From Macrostomum hystrix (taxonomy: Eukaryota; Platyhelminthes; Macrostomidae), in the NCBI GenBank assembly GCA_950097015.1, contig CATNEN010000038.1, forward strand, positions 33,752,501-33,816,500: a DNA stretch of 64,000 bases, in the 5' to 3' direction. Below are positions 1-12,431 of this stretch, in pieces. How positions within the stretch are numbered: the first letter of the stretch is position 1; every line of letters starts with the position of its first letter. Made by a program: the position numbers and the translations under genes. The notes under the pieces are model-generated. The model worked only from the letters and a program-made list of their open reading frames with translations, was not told where the DNA came from and ran no database searches.

Positions 1-1381
1 AAGGGAGTTTGACACGTACTCCTTGATCCGCCAGGAAGAGAGGAAAGCCCGCCAAGGAATTCCTTACCCCCGGCAGAGACGCACATGCTACACTCCGCAT
101 TTTACTCGCAAATCCCTAGCTCCTTATTGCTCTTATGCGCGCTCACGGTTGTCTTCCTGCCGCAGCCTCCAGCTCGGCCTCACCAGAGCCCACCCCCTAG
201 TAAATTAGCCACTCATAGCTGAGGGCCGTCTAGGACAAATAAAAATAGAATATAACATGCGGAGAATTTAAATTGTTATTGAAATTGGCCTATAATTAAC
301 GATTGGCTAAAGTTTCACTATTTATTAAACCAAGAAAATTCCCAGCCCTTGCCCACTATGTGCCGCCCAAATAGAAGATAAGTCCCTTAGAAGTAACAAT
401 GGAAAAACCGCTGCGCGGGGTACTTAGCTGAACGCCGATCGGCCGCGTGCTGCAGTCCTGTAGCTCTCGAGGGATGGGTGGGGCAAAATCAGCAAAGCAA
501 GGAGGGGAAACGTGCTAGACGTGAGCTGGCAGGGGCCAACACACCAGTGGAGCTCAGTGGCTCAATTTGAGAGCTCACCTAAAGAGGTGGCTTTTACTAT
601 TGAGGCTCAGAGACAGGCAATGGGCCTGTGAGCGCTGGTTGAGCTTTAAGCTCTAGGGTCTAAGGGGGAGGGAAAAGCAAGAGTTCGACCGGGGGTCGGA
701 ATAAGAGGTAAAAGGTGGAAAAGGTCCGGGGAAAACGGTCCAAGAGGGAGCAGCGCAGCGCGCTTGCTTAAGTAGTCCTGCAGCACGCCAATCTCGACAT
801 TCATCAAAGCAACCCACATTCGCGCCAGCCTGTCAACGAGGGATCGGGGCGGCGATAGGCCGCCCTGATCACCCAATGAACCGGCGGCGGGAAACGACAG
901 GTGCTCTGCGCGAACAGCCGTCGGCAGTCGGCCAGCAATTGTTACTCCGCTGGGACAATGGGAAGTGCAGGCGCCGACCTACCTACAGTGACATTACATG
1001 TATCTTAAAGGAGGAAGGTCATAAAGTCGAGCTGGGCTCGAATACTGTAAAGAAGTGGGGACATGAAGAATTAATGATCACTCATAATGCCCGAGTGATT
1101 CCCCATACCTGATCGCGGTTTGGAGGGGAATTATGACCTAGACTAGTTCATACAGTAGAGTTATGGCCGCGACCAGTCATTCCTACAAGGGTCTAGACAG
1201 ATCCAGGGAGAGGGGATTCGGTGGCTACTCAATTCACCACCGCCCCAAACCCGGCCCTAAGATTAATGATCTTGTTTCGTGGCCAGCTGCTAGGTGGGTC
1301 ATGATTATTAACTGCCTAAAAATTTGAAAAAATTATGCTGGCTCACATTCCCACTCGATTCCCGCAGCACACTCCACATCA
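1..1381 (+). mobile_element. solo-LTR repeat, copy 1 (3' part only)
   Basis: This is the 3' part of a repeat found five times in the window; its first ~900 bases lie before the window. It aligns along its length with 3360-4777, 44225-45619 and 50065-51481. It ends in the same GCAGCACACTCCACATCA terminus as copies A and D, followed by AATT. No long reading frame runs through it. Its last 400 bases carry the same hairpins as the other copies (see 51179-51279). The other end and its target duplication cannot be checked. Confidence 0.75.
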
Positions 1382-1545
1382 AATTTGAAATTCAATATGA
1401 ATTATATTCAATATATATATCTATTGATTATTTGTTTTAAATAGATTTTTTATAGAACTAATAAGGAATATATTCCCCAAATGTTCCTAATTGCTAATTT
1501 ACACATGTATAAAAATACAAATTAAAAATATAATATTATTTTTAG

Positions 1546-1863
1546 GGCTGTGACTATCCACTGGCTCTGCAAGATGGAATTTATAATGGAATATTCATTG
1601 CGGCAGAATCATGGTCAAGAATGATTGCTCTTGAAAAAGAAATTGATGCATTTATCACTGACAACAAGGAAAATTCCAATTTATCTGACAGTGTCTTGTC
1701 ACACATGAAAAGCTATTTGTCAAAAGAGCACATTGTTTCTTCTAGTGATCATGACAATGTTGATTGTGATGATTCAGCCGATGATGAATCTTGGTTTCCT
1801 AGTGTTGATCCCAGCATTCAACAACAGCTTTTAGAAAGGCGTAGCAAATCAACACCCCAATAG
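1546..1863 (+). CDS. 3'-terminal exon of an unidentified, probably transposon-derived gene
   Basis: An open frame starts right after a pyrimidine-rich TTTTTAG acceptor at 1545 and ends at TAG 1861-1863, about 105 codons. The product is acidic near its C-terminus (residues in the region DDSADDESWFPSVD) and has no motif I recognise. No upstream exon is visible because the preceding DNA is an LTR. The exon ends 24 bases before the left terminus of the transposon at 1888, so it belongs to the DNA that element entered. It could be the tail of an older transposon protein. I am fairly sure of the frame and unsure of function. Confidence 0.4.
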   Translation, partial: GCDYPLALQDGIYNGIFIAAESWSRMIALEKEIDAFITDNKENSNLSDSVLSHMKSYLSKEHIVSSSDHDNVDCDDSADDESWFPSVDPSIQQQLLERRSKSTPQ

Positions 1864-2456
1864 ACATCTTCAATGCGTAAAAAGGGTCCCTAAGCGACAA
1901 CCTTATAATCTAGACTTGAGTATCTTATCGTATCTGCTTTGTTCTTCGCTTTCTTGACAGATCGTGCAAGATATGCCAAGATGGTCTTCTAGCACAATGA
2001 ATTGCTTTGGTGTCTTGACAGGTCTTTCAAGACCTTGCAAAAGGGGGTAGCAATTAAAATGTCGAGATTGAACAGTTTAAAATTTTATACGCGACTGCAA
2101 TGGCATGTTTTTTTAAAAAAATGTTTTTAATACTCAAAATTGTTCTTCTATGGTTTTTAGAGACATATTTTAAATCGACTGATATAGCACTGCAAAAGCG
2201 TAAAAAACTATTTACCAACAAATAAAAGCAGTTTGTAATTTTATCTCAGTTAAAATCTGTTTCTTCTATATATATTGATATTTATATATTGCTTTTATCT
2301 TTCAGATTTTTAAAACAGAATTTTTATTTGCTAATATAAAAAAAACAAGATGGCCGCCATTGCTTTTTTAAATTGTCTTGCGCTCGCGCTTCTGCATCTT
2401 AAGCCAAGGCAAAGTTAAGCACGTTGAAAATAGAAATATGAAATAGTATAGGCTGT

Positions 2457-4777
2457 TGAAATAGTTGCGGGTTTGCAATCCGATGATCTGTCCTCGTGAA
2501 GGAAAGGGGTGTGGGGATGGCGATAGAGTCAGAAGTCGTACCGCAAAGTCTCGCGAGTTGCCGCGGAAAGAGGGATGAAGGGAGAGATGAAGGGAGAGAC
2601 AGTGGATGCAGGGGGTGGTCCTCTCGGCCTCAGGCTGGCCAGTCCCACTCAACCCATAGGCCACAGGCATGACTGCCGTGCCTACCCCAAGCAGTGCTCG
2701 AAACCGGCTAAAAGTCTAAATAGATGTCGGACTACCCGCAAGCGGATAGGACAGGGCTATGTAGCCTACTGTCATCAGTAGCATGTTCGTAACTGACCCC
2801 TAACCTTGGTAGCAGTGGTCGACTCGGCCTAGGCTCTTGTCTTAGAAATGCGGAAAGGCTATCGGCAAAGCGGAAAATGATCTAGGGTAGCGCCACCACC
2901 CAATGCGCCTACGTTGCCACCGCAGACATTTGGGAACTTGGGTCCCCGGAGCTCGCAGCTCCTAGTTTGTCACACAGATCTTAGACAAGCCGAAAAATAG
3001 AGCCTTCTGTAACTTCCGTTTTAGACTAGGGTGAAAACCCCAGAATGGATCGAGACACGCCTCACCAGGGGATTCCTGAATCTGCGCTACAGTGGTCTAG
3101 AAAGGTGGTACTCAGAACCTGAAAGAGAAATCCATAGCCAGAATCCTACTCATGGGACATCAGACACATTCTGTACATTAGACTGCAGCCTACGCATTAG
3201 ATAACTAGCAATCCGAGTCTGTGTGAGCTGAGGAAAACAGAGGCAGGAGAGATTAAGCTGAACACTGGCTGAGTGATTATGCAAGCGTAAGATTACATGA
3301 TCATCACCCTCGCTTCCGTGGCGGCGGATGCGAGAGGCGGGGAACAGAAGGAAGACTCAATCGGCAGGGGAGTTTGACACGCACTCCTCGATCCGCCAGG
3401 AAGAGAGGAATAACCCGCCAAGGAATTCCCACCCCTGGGCAGAAAGAAAACACGTGCTACACTCCGCATTTTACTTGCAAATCCCTAGCTCCATATTGCT
3501 CTCATACGCGCTTACAATTGCCTCCTGCCGCAGCTTTCAGCTCGGCTGTGCCAGAGCCCATTCCCCTAATAGATTAGCCACTCATGGTAGAGGGCTGTCT
3601 AAGGTGAAAATAAAGGGAAAGTAATAGCATGGCGGAAGGATTTAAATTGTTATTAAATTGGCCTAATGTTTGAATAATTGGCTAGTAATTACCGCTTTTA
3701 TTAGGCTAGATAAATCCCTCGCCCAAGCCCGTAGCTTCCGCCTAGACTAAAGAAAGGTCCCTTAGGACTAACAATGGTAAAACCGCTGCGCGGGTTACTT
3801 AGCTGATGTCGCTTCGGCCGCGTGCTGCAATCCCGTTGTTCTCGGGGAAGAGGATGGGGTAAGACAGCAAAGGCCGGGAAGGGAAAGATGCTGCGAGTCG
3901 GCAGGGGCCCACACGCTTGGAGCTCAACGCTCAATTTAAACGGCTCACCTAAAAAGGTGGCTCGCGCTCAGGGGGAAAGGGGACAGGCAATGGGCCCGCG
4001 CTAACTGTGGAGCTATGAGCTCTAGGGTCTAGGCCCTAAGTGGGTCCGGAAAGGTGCTCTGGGTCCGGTGGGAGTCCGGCCCGGCAAAAGTAAACCGGCA
4101 GGGAGGAAGGGGAAGAGCCGGTGGGAGAAAAGAGGTCCTAGGGGGAGCAGCGCAGCACGCTTGCTTAAATAGTCTTGCAGCACGCCAACCCCGACATCCA
4201 TCAAAATAACCCACATTCGCGCCAGCCTGTCATCGAGGAATTGAAGCGGCGATTGCCGCCCCAATTGCCCAATGAACCGGCGGCGGGAAACGACAGGTGC
4301 CCATCGAGAGCAGCCATCGGCAGACGGCCAACAATTGTTACTCCGCCGGGACAATGGAAGCGCAGGCGCCGACCTGCCTACAGTGACATTTACGAGTATC
4401 TACAAGGGGGAGATCATAAAGTCGAGCTGGGCTCGAATACTGTAAAGAAGAGGGGACATGAAGAATTTAATGATCACTCATAACGCGCGAGTGAGCCCCT
4501 ATATCTGATCGCGGTTTGGAGGGGAATTATGACCTAAACTAGTTCATACAGTAACATTATGGCCGCGATCAGTCATTCCTACGGGGAGTCTAGACAACTC
4601 CGGAGAGAGAGGATTCGACAGCTACTTGATTCACCGCCGCCTCAAACCCGGCCCTAAGATTAATGATCTTGTTTTGTGGCCAGCTGCTATGTGGGTCGCA
4701 ATTATTAGTTACTTAAAAATTTGAAAAATTATGCTGGCTCACATTCCCACTCGATTCCCGCAGCACACTCCACATCA
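2457..4777 (+). mobile_element. solo LTR, copy A (2321 bp)
   Basis: The repeat begins TGAAATAG and ends CACATCA, and is flanked on both sides by CTGT (2453-2456 and 4778-4781). TG..CA ends plus a 4-bp duplication are what LTR retrotransposons leave, and a lone long terminal repeat results from recombination between two LTRs. No gag, protease or reverse transcriptase frame lies inside. It interrupts the left part of element I, so it inserted after that transposon. It is more diverged from copies C and D than those are from each other. Confidence 0.8.
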
Positions 4778-4781
4778 CTGT

Positions 4782-5469
4782 ACCGATTACACTGCTCTAG
4801 TGTTCAAAAGGAAAAATTACATATGTTGCAACAATTAGTATTGATTTTGAAAATTAAGGTGTAAAACTAAAGTTTTTGTCTTAGACTATAGTCAGCGTCA
4901 GGGCTTGGCCCCAATCAATCCCAATGTTTGGCCTAATGCTATGTCTCATAATTTATTTAGCTAGGCCTATCATTGACATAATATCAACTTACCAAGTCAC
5001 TGTTGTATATGGCCTAACTATAGAGTTTTTAAATTGCTTACAATTAGACTTTACTTTAAATGTTAGGCTAGGCTACATAAGAGTTTAGATAAAGGAATTA
5101 AGATTTTTGCTAAAATCTTAAGACCTAGCATATAATTAAAAAAATATAGCTAGAATAGAAGATTTATCATATCTCTACAACTCTAGCTAACTGAGTAGAA
5201 TAATTATATTTATGTTGTTAGGGGGCCTAGTTGGGCTTCTTGAAGTTTAGGTATATAAAATAGTACTAGATGGCTTTTGACAATAATTTTGTCAGTTATT
5301 TTGTTTGTTGTATGTTTGGAATTTTGTTTGTCACCAAGTCAGTTATGCAGCTCGGTGCTCAATATCTCGTATACATTTAATATATTGCTAATTTAATCAC
5401 CCATTAGTATAATTAGATACTCACTTTACTATATATTTATTTAATTTTTTATCACAGAATAAAATAATA
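4782..5469. other. AT-rich stretch without a gene
   Basis: Part of element I upstream of its first exon. I see AT-rich sequence with scattered TAGGCCTA-like words and no supported frame. Promoter elements for the exon at 5470 would be expected here, but none is distinctive. Confidence 0.5.
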
Positions 5470-7785
5470 ATGGCGTCAGGCTCAGGCGCAATGAGTGCAC
5501 TGAAGCGCACACGTGTGCAGCCACTCTCCGTCAGCCAACTGGAAAAGATTAAGAGCACCTATACAATGCTATGGTATAACAGCACTCAGACATTTTCCGA
5601 AGTTCTGCAGCTTTCTAGCAGCCACTTTAAATCATATATGCCAATAATAAGGCTAGGATGGAAAACGGTAAGCAGTTTTAAGTGTGATAAACTATGATCT
5701 ACATAGGGCCATATAGCTAATGTTAATTTTCACTGTGCTTTTCACTAATATTATGTATCATTATAACATCTATATTTATTGTGACTGTTGAATTATTTAA
5801 TTTATATATATATATATAATATAATACAGTAGTTTACCTATTTATTTACCAATCTTTCTATTGCTTTATCCAGTTTTCATGAAAACTTTTCACTTTTATT
5901 GAATTTTTATCTGTAAAAACTGGTATCAATCAATGAAAAATTGTGTTAGAACAATTTTTTACCAAATTAATTTGTACCGAAAAAATGTTGTATTTTTTCA
6001 ACATAGCTCCTTTTGCCTATATTTGCTAGATAAATACAACTTTGTATTAATTTTTTAGGCTACACTATGTTTTTTGCACTACATTATATGTGATTGTAGT
6101 TGTATGCGTAACTTTTTATTAATTTACAGCAAGGCTATTTCCTCCTATTCTTTCAAGCATATAAATGTTAAATATTTTCTGTAAAGTTTAACTATAAAGT
6201 TTTTAGCTTGATTGAAATTCAAATTATTAGATTTTAATAAATCAAATATTAGGCTAATGTTTTGTTTATTATTTCAATATGAAAAATAATACAACACGAG
6301 TTTTTTATATACTGTCTAAGTATATGCATACATAGTATACCATTAAAGTATTTCAGCTTATTTATTCATTGTCTTGTCACAAATTTGCATCATATTTTAA
6401 TCATGTTAAATTGTTTGCATAATAAGATAAAGTTATATGCTAAGTAAGCATCAAATCAGTTAATGTGGAACAATAATATAATTAGATTTAATGAGGTAAG
6501 GTTATCCTAAATGTTTAGTTAGTGAACACATTTTGCACTCCACAAATGTTATGCAGTCAAAGTAGGTCAAATATCAATCTTTTAACTGTAAACTTGGATC
6601 AATTTAATATACAATTTGTCTGTTTGGCATAACAGTTTATCTTATTCTTTAAACCATTACTAGGGTTCTACAATCTTCATTCACGACAAAGGCCAAAAGC
6701 ACATGGCTACTGTTCTGTGCCTCGGGGACCTAATCAAGACAACCGAATTCAGTGGGCAGCTTGACAAGCAAATTGAGATGAGAAGTGGCTATGAAACAGA
6801 GCAAGCTCTTGCTTTTGCTGAAAGATTCGATATTGATGACGATGTGCCTGACAATGATGAGATGGATGAAAACTACTCAGCAACTGACAGATCTGAAGAT
6901 GATGACGACTCCTCGGGAGAAAGCCAGCAAATCGAGTCCAAGAAGCGAAAAGTTGCTCAAGTAGAAGCTGCGAAGCTCAAAGCTTTGAAGACTGCAGGTT
7001 TGTCGAGCACACCAAAAAGCAAGCGCAAGGGTATCGCTTCTGTGGATGGAAGTCTGGCAAATTGCCATTTGCTTTCAAATGCAACCCTCGTGACGAGCAT
7101 TGGGCAACACTCGGCAAGCGATCTTATTGCGAACTGTGTGGAGACACCTACCAATAAGGACCAAAGGCGTGATGGTGACAAGGGCAACCAACCAGAGTGT
7201 GGCATTGGCGCTGCTACTGATGCGATGACGGCATCAAAAAATCAGGCATGGCTCTGCTCCTTAGAAAAGTCGACCAACTTATCGCGCTACAGAAAGAGGG
7301 AAACTTTGAGAGACATAGCACGTAATACCGACCCCTCAGTGGTACAAGACACCGACATGGAGCTCATGGGCTGTGACGGAAGGACATTTCGTATTGACGA
7401 GCTGACCGCTACTAACCCATCACTCTTTGCCCTTTCGTGCGTCGATAAGATGATGGGCAAGGAGTACATCAAGCTCCACCGTTTTGAGCAGCGCAATGTG
7501 GACGCCTTGGACAACTGTGTTGCTGCAGATGCCGAGATAATCGATAAGTTGAAAGGTACGAAAACAGTTTTGCACTTTTGCACTTATGATCTTTGATTTT
7601 CAAAAGCTCGCGCTTATTGTGCCATTCTCCAACCGTTGCAGCCGCGTTGGTTGCACGCTTCGGAACGACGCATTGGTACACAGTGAGGTTGTCACTGAAT
7701 CAGGCGTCGAGAGACTGTGCAAACCTTGCGAAGCGCAGCGCGAAAAAGAAGTAGAAGAAATGAAGCAGCTGTGCAGCACCGTACG
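5470..7785 (+). CDS. multi-exon transposon-borne gene, possible BEN-like domain
   Basis: Exon 1 runs from ATG 5470 to a GTAAGC donor after 5664. It joins in phase 0 to an exon starting after TTACTAG at 6663. That exon gives about 300 codons, ending in a GTACG donor near 7556. An acidic stretch (residues like DDDVPDNDEMDE) is followed by a basic, nuclear-localisation-like segment (KSKRKG). The C-terminal part (TNPSLFALSCVDKMMGKEY) is loosely like the start of a BEN domain, a weak match made by eye. A third exon-like frame (7646-7785) carries Cys pairs (RVGC, CKPC) and ends at a GTACGT donor, but the simplest splice from exon 2 does not keep its frame. The gene sits upstream of the element I transposase and is probably its partner protein. 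Confidence 0.45.
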
Positions 7786-8430
7786 TGCCATTTTCTATTC
7801 AGCCTTTACTCACTTTTATTTGACTTTCATTCTCCATTCACTGTCGTCTACTCCACTCTCTCTGTCTGTCTCCCTCACTCTGCAAGATGCAATTCTGCAT
7901 CTTGATACTTTGCAAATGTAGTATATTTAGTTATGTTGCAGCTGCTAAAGTTGCATTTGCTAAAGTTAAAGCTCAAAGGTTGCAGTCGCATTGCATTACT
8001 TCGTTGCAGATAATACGATGCTCAAGAAAAGTTTTTGTATTTATCCAGCCAGCACTGTGCCTCAACGCAGATAGCGATTTGCGCTTGAACACTCTAATTT
8101 TCTCAATTTATCGTAAATTTCGTATTAATTTGTCTTCTTCTAAAACAAAATAAATACATTTTATTAGATCAAAATTCTTTTGGTCGGCAGTAAATTTTTC
8201 AATTTATTTTAATGCTTTAGATTGAGGAAACATTTACAGCTGATTTACAGTTTCAAGCAACATGTACAGTCTGTGTACCCTATATGTGAACAAGATAAAT
8301 ACTAGGCATAAGCATACAAATGGACAATTTGCATACTCTCATACACGGGTATTACAGGAAAGCAAATAGGCAGAGCAAAGATAGACAAGTAGACATGGAC
8401 ACCAGCTAAAGGCTGTATAACTGTAGGCGG
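7786..8430. other. intron or spacer without a recognised gene
   Basis: Pyrimidine-rich then AT-rich DNA between the exon ending at 7785 and the transposase frame. No conserved frame or RNA gene is visible. Confidence 0.45.
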
Positions 8431-11020
8431 TTGCATTACGTGCTCACTTGGCTGTCCCAGTTCCAACCTTCACTGTTGCATCCTCGAATCGATTTCATTG
8501 CAGCTCTGTTGCGCTGCATGACTGGTGCGTACCCGCGGAGATCGTTTGACAGCCGTCGGCTCGCGAGATTCCTACGGGATGGTCGCGAAAATGACCCGTG
8601 CTCTAGCAATGACGGGGCCTTCGAGCACTTCAGATCTTCAACCGATAGCACATCCACAGAAGACGAGGCGGAAGCGCTGTTGCAAGAAGGCAGCAACAAA
8701 AGACAGAGGCTTTGCTCCTCCACCTCGGGCGAAAGTTCGGCTGCAGTCGAAGTCGACGGAAATGAAGAACCTGCGCCAACAAAACAGCAATCAGACAAGT
8801 TGAAACAAGCCGCTGCTTATCTTTACCATCAGTTGACAAGCAACATCTCTGAAGCCGCTCTAGAGAGCTCTTTAAAGTTAGCGTTAGCGTTTGGTGCGAC
8901 AGTTCCGGCGACTGCTAGGACAGTGAAAAGCATTGTGAAGAAAGAGCTGGGCGATTACGCCCAGTGGGTGCGTCGACTGGACTTGTGTGTGTCGTGCAAC
9001 AACTTGAAGGAAGCCTGTATATGCCAGCAAGGACAATTCGGCACATTTTTTTCAAATGGATGTCCTCGCGCAAATACGAATGCTGATTGAATCCTACCAC
9101 TGCGATTTGCGGAAGCATTTTACTGATGTTCAGAGTGGCCAAGTACAGGATGTGCTTTCTGACTGCGCGGCCGAATTGACGTCCCCATTTGACCTGCAAC
9201 TTATTTTGAATGCAGATGGAGCCTGCTTTTACAGCAACAAGCAGCTGACAATGTGGCCCATTCAGTGCTCGGTGGTGAACTTCAATCCAAGGCTGCGACA
9301 GTCAGCACGAACACTGATCTTGTTTGGCTTGTGGTGCAGCCCATCAAAGCCGAAATGGGAGCTGGTGCTGTCGCCTGTGCTGCAACAGTTTCCTCTTGAG
9401 GGATCGCTGCACCTTAGCAATTCAGATGCTCCGATTAACTTCACCGTCCGAGTGAGCTACATTATTTGCGACCTGCCCGCACTTGCAACGATTCTGAACA
9501 TGAATCAGTACAACGGAAATTATGCTTGCCCGCTGTGCTACGATCCTGGCTACTCCTTCAGGACAGCAAAAGGTGGCAACATAATGTTGTACAGCATTGA
9601 TGGAGATCGCCACTCATGTCGAACCAGCAGCGAATTTGCAGAACACGGCGAACTAGCCGAAAGCGCAGGCAAAAACACTGTGTACGGCATTAAAGGACTG
9701 TCGGCAATGCGGCACAGCGGCACTGTGTTACCAGACGCTGTGATCCTTGACACAATGCATCTGCTCCACGAAGGTGTCATTAAGAAAATCGTGCAGCGCA
9801 TTAGTGAAAACATGGTTGGTCGGCATGCGCTGAAAGCCTTGAACCAGACTCTGTGCGCTGTTGCAGTTCCTCACGAATTCGAGAGGTTCAAGCCTTTGGA
9901 CAATTCATTGAGCCAATGGAAAGCACATGATTTTCGAAATTTTGCGCTTTACGCCATGGTGCCTGTCGTGCTGCCCTTCGTGGGGAACAGCAGAAGCGCG
10001 GTCAGGCTATTGTTTTCGTTAATGGCTGTGGCGCCGTCGGTCTATCGCGGCCAGGCGCATTGATAGCCTGAGCGTGGGCGGGCACGGTGCCGCCAATGTC
10101 CTTTAACTCTTCACTGACCTATTAATGTACATGCCTATTGTGTGGCACGTGGCCACCGCTCAATAATATCGCACGTTGTACTTGTATCTCGCGTTCTATA
10201 TAAGTGATGTGACTGATGCACAAATATATTTTCGTGTTCGCTCCAAACTAACAAACATAAGAGTCACTCTAAACGACACGACAATGGCAACCATCATTTT
10301 CCTGTACGACGGTCGCCAGGCAAGCTGTTCAACAGCCATCAGGCTCTTTCTAAGAGAGCTGAAGAAGTCATGCCCACTGACCATGCAAACATTAAACCCA
10401 TTCTTCTGCATCTACCTGAGCAAGTGGGACGCTTTGGCTCCATCGCTAACGCTTCAATGTTTGCTTTCGAGGCTCGCCTGCTGCACTTAAAGCGGTTCAT
10501 CAAGGGAACGCAGAGTCATCCCCGACAAATTGCAGAGAGGTTTTGCTTACTGAAGATGCTGGAGTGGTACTTGCATGACAACGAGCACATGAAGAACATC
10601 ATTTCTATCTTCAAGCCATCAACAAAGCAGCCTCTGACCGGCACTTGCACGCTAAACGACACGGTGTATCACTCGATGAGTTATGCCCGCCGAGGCGAGT
10701 CTGTCAGCTACGTGTGCGAGTTTGCTTCTGGCGCAACAATTGGTTCGCAGTTTGGCAAGATTTTGGGCTTCGACCTGGTGGCTCAACGGGCGCGCATTGC
10801 CGTGTTTCAGCACGTGGCACCTTTGCAAACGCATTTTTGCCCTGACTTTACGGAGCTTCCCGACGTGAACGCATTCGTCACCAGGGCTGCCGACGAATCA
10901 GACCTGCCGACTGCGCAAGTAGCCCTCACAGACATTCGCTGCAAATGCTTCTTCATTCCCATCCCAGCATCTGACCATTTTGCCGTGATTCCCATCACCA
11001 CCGCCTTCGAACACAATTAG
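8431..11020 (+). pseudogene. Tnp2-type transposase of element I, frameshifted
   Basis: Three segments together cover a Tnp2 (Transposase_21) protein. The first frame (8431 to ~9050) is an N-terminal region. The second (9056-10063) holds the core: an aspartate in LILNADGACFY, then MWPIQCSVVNF, then CDLPALA and CPLCYDPG. The third (acceptor-like CCAG at ~10320, to stop 11018-11020) holds the C-terminal part, including HLPEQVGRFG, which matches the HFPEFIQLYG region of the transposase at 13518. The first two frames differ by one base at a run of seven T near 9045-9051, where one T fewer would restore continuity. A break near 10060-10320 may be an intron, but no clean donor is seen. The protein would cut and paste the element. 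As read it is broken. Confidence 0.65.
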
Positions 11021-11685
11021 CGCGCATCCATTGCATCATGTCTTATGTCTCGTTAATTTTCGTCTTTGTCTCATAGTTCGTCGTTCATCGTTCTTATCAT
11101 TCATCTTCAGTGCTTGTCACCCTATACTGTTAACTCATTGCTCATCTTTATTGTTCCATTGCTCGTACCCCCATTGCTCATTCTTATTTCCCTTTTGCTC
11201 ACGGCTCTAATTATTGTCCTATTGCTTATCCCTACTGCTCATTATTGTTTGTCTGTCTGTCTGCCCCGTCATGTCTGTCGCGCTTTTTTATACAATGCAC
11301 TTACCCAGCATTTTAAAGTGTAAGAATTGGAGTTCATGAGATATATAGTCGGCGCTATAAATAAATTTGCGCCTTATTGATTTCTCATCCACAAAATGGC
11401 AAATGTGAATTAATTGTTTGTCTTTTTCAGCTGAGCAGGAGCTCGGGAGCAGGACCTGTGACCGCGCGTTACAGTCCAGAAGTGCGGGTTAAAGTAATAA
11501 TACTGCATACATATCTTACAAGATCTGTTTTTAACTTGCGATTCTGGCAATGATCTTGGCACGTTTCTTAACAGATCGTAGCAGATCGGCCAAGATCCAT
11601 GAAAAGATTTCTCAAGGTCTTGCAGGAACTTATAAGAAAAAGGTTGTAAGAATTTTCAAGTTAACTCAAGGTTTGTCGCTTAGGG
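11021..11685 (+). repeat. 3' subterminal region of element I
   Basis: T/C-rich degenerate repeats of words like CATTGCTCAT (11080-11280) are followed by a stretch with TTTTCAG at 11430. Near the terminus come repeated CAAG/CTTG words (11570-11670) that partly mirror 1900-2040 in the opposite orientation. Such clustered short motifs near the ends are transposase-binding regions in CACTA-type elements. That role is inferred here. Confidence 0.45.
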
Positions 11686-11860
11686 GTGCTAATATTTCTA
11701 GTCAGCAAGTGACAAATCTAGCAGCTAGACGGCTAGAAGATTCAACTTCTTCACTTGCTGTCATTGCCAACGAGGAGCAACGTGGCCTTCCAAGTGGGCT
11801 GCTACCTCAGGATCCTGAACCAGCACAGCTGTGTGCCAAAAACAACAATATGGAGTCTGA

Positions 11861-12431
11861 ATTTTTGACCAAGGCTGAATTCCAACAAGGAATGGGTAAG
11901 ACCCAGGTCTCCGACCTTGGCGGGGACAAGCCGTCAATCTTCATCCTGAAGTTGCGCAGCACGATGGAGCAGTGCCAAATCCAACCTGATGAGGAGCTGC
12001 TCAAGGCCACACTAATGCGTTGCCTACCACAGGAAATGCGCATCGCCCTCTCGGGATTTCAACAGCAGCCATCGCAGCAACTTTCTGAGATTGCTGACTC
12101 AATGCTGGTCGTGCGGGGCCTTAGTTCTCCATCACCAACAACGGTCTGCCCAGTGCAGCAGCCCCGTGCGGATAGGCCCGAACATCGCTTTGATCACCAC
12201 CCACACTGGCAAGCACCTGCTGGCAAGCCCAATGGCACTGATCCATTTAAACCGGGCCAACGTCCCGTGGTCTGCCGCTCACACCTGTACTACGGCCGCC
12301 GTGCTCGGTCGTGCCGCAACTGTTGCCAGTTTCCTAAAGACGACTCGCGCCCGATTCGAGTCCTGCACCCCAACGAGAAAAAGCCATCACAGTCGCGTTC
12401 CTCATCTCCGTCTCGGCAACCGGAAAACTGA
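11861..12431 (+). pseudogene. Gypsy-like gag fragment
   Basis: The frame reads GDKPSIFILKLRSTM, then LMRCLPQEMRIALSGF, then a Cys-rich tail CRSHLYYGRRARSCRNCC. This pattern (D-x-P-S..L..MR, L-P..RxAL, then C..H..G..A..C...C) is the C-terminal half of gag proteins of Ty3/Gypsy elements in invertebrates. Gag is the structural protein that packages the retrotransposon RNA. Protease, reverse transcriptase and integrase are absent downstream. The open frame extends 5' to 11550 through the terminus of element I, so its start is a chimera by chance. It lies in the DNA flanking element I on the right. Confidence 0.6.

Larger units (their letters stand above)
1888..11685 (+). mobile_element. Tnp2-type (EnSpm/CACTA-like) DNA transposon, element I, 9.8 kb, decayed
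   Basis: Both ends carry the same 13-bp inverted repeat, CCCTAAGCGACAA at 1888-1900 and its complement at 11673-11685. Each is flanked by the dinucleotide GT (1886-1887 and 11686-11687), a likely 2-bp target duplication. The 200 bases inside each end are rich in short repeats such as CAAGACCTT, GCCAAGAT and related words in both orientations, like the subterminal repeats of CACTA elements. The interior holds a gene at 5470-7785 and a Tnp2-type transposase at 8431-11020. Solo LTR A (2457-4777) is inserted in it. The ends do not start with the classical CACTA. Frameshifts suggest it is no longer autonomous. Confidence 0.65.

Noticed and set aside
1382-2456. LTR copies 1 and A as the two ends of one retrotransposon with a 1.1-kb interior
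   Set aside because: Copy A has its own CTGT target copies on both sides, and the interval holds the end of transposon element I, so they are independent insertions.
3328-4483. Frames of 60-110 codons inside the LTR copies
   Set aside because: They are not conserved between copies and carry frameshifts relative to each other.
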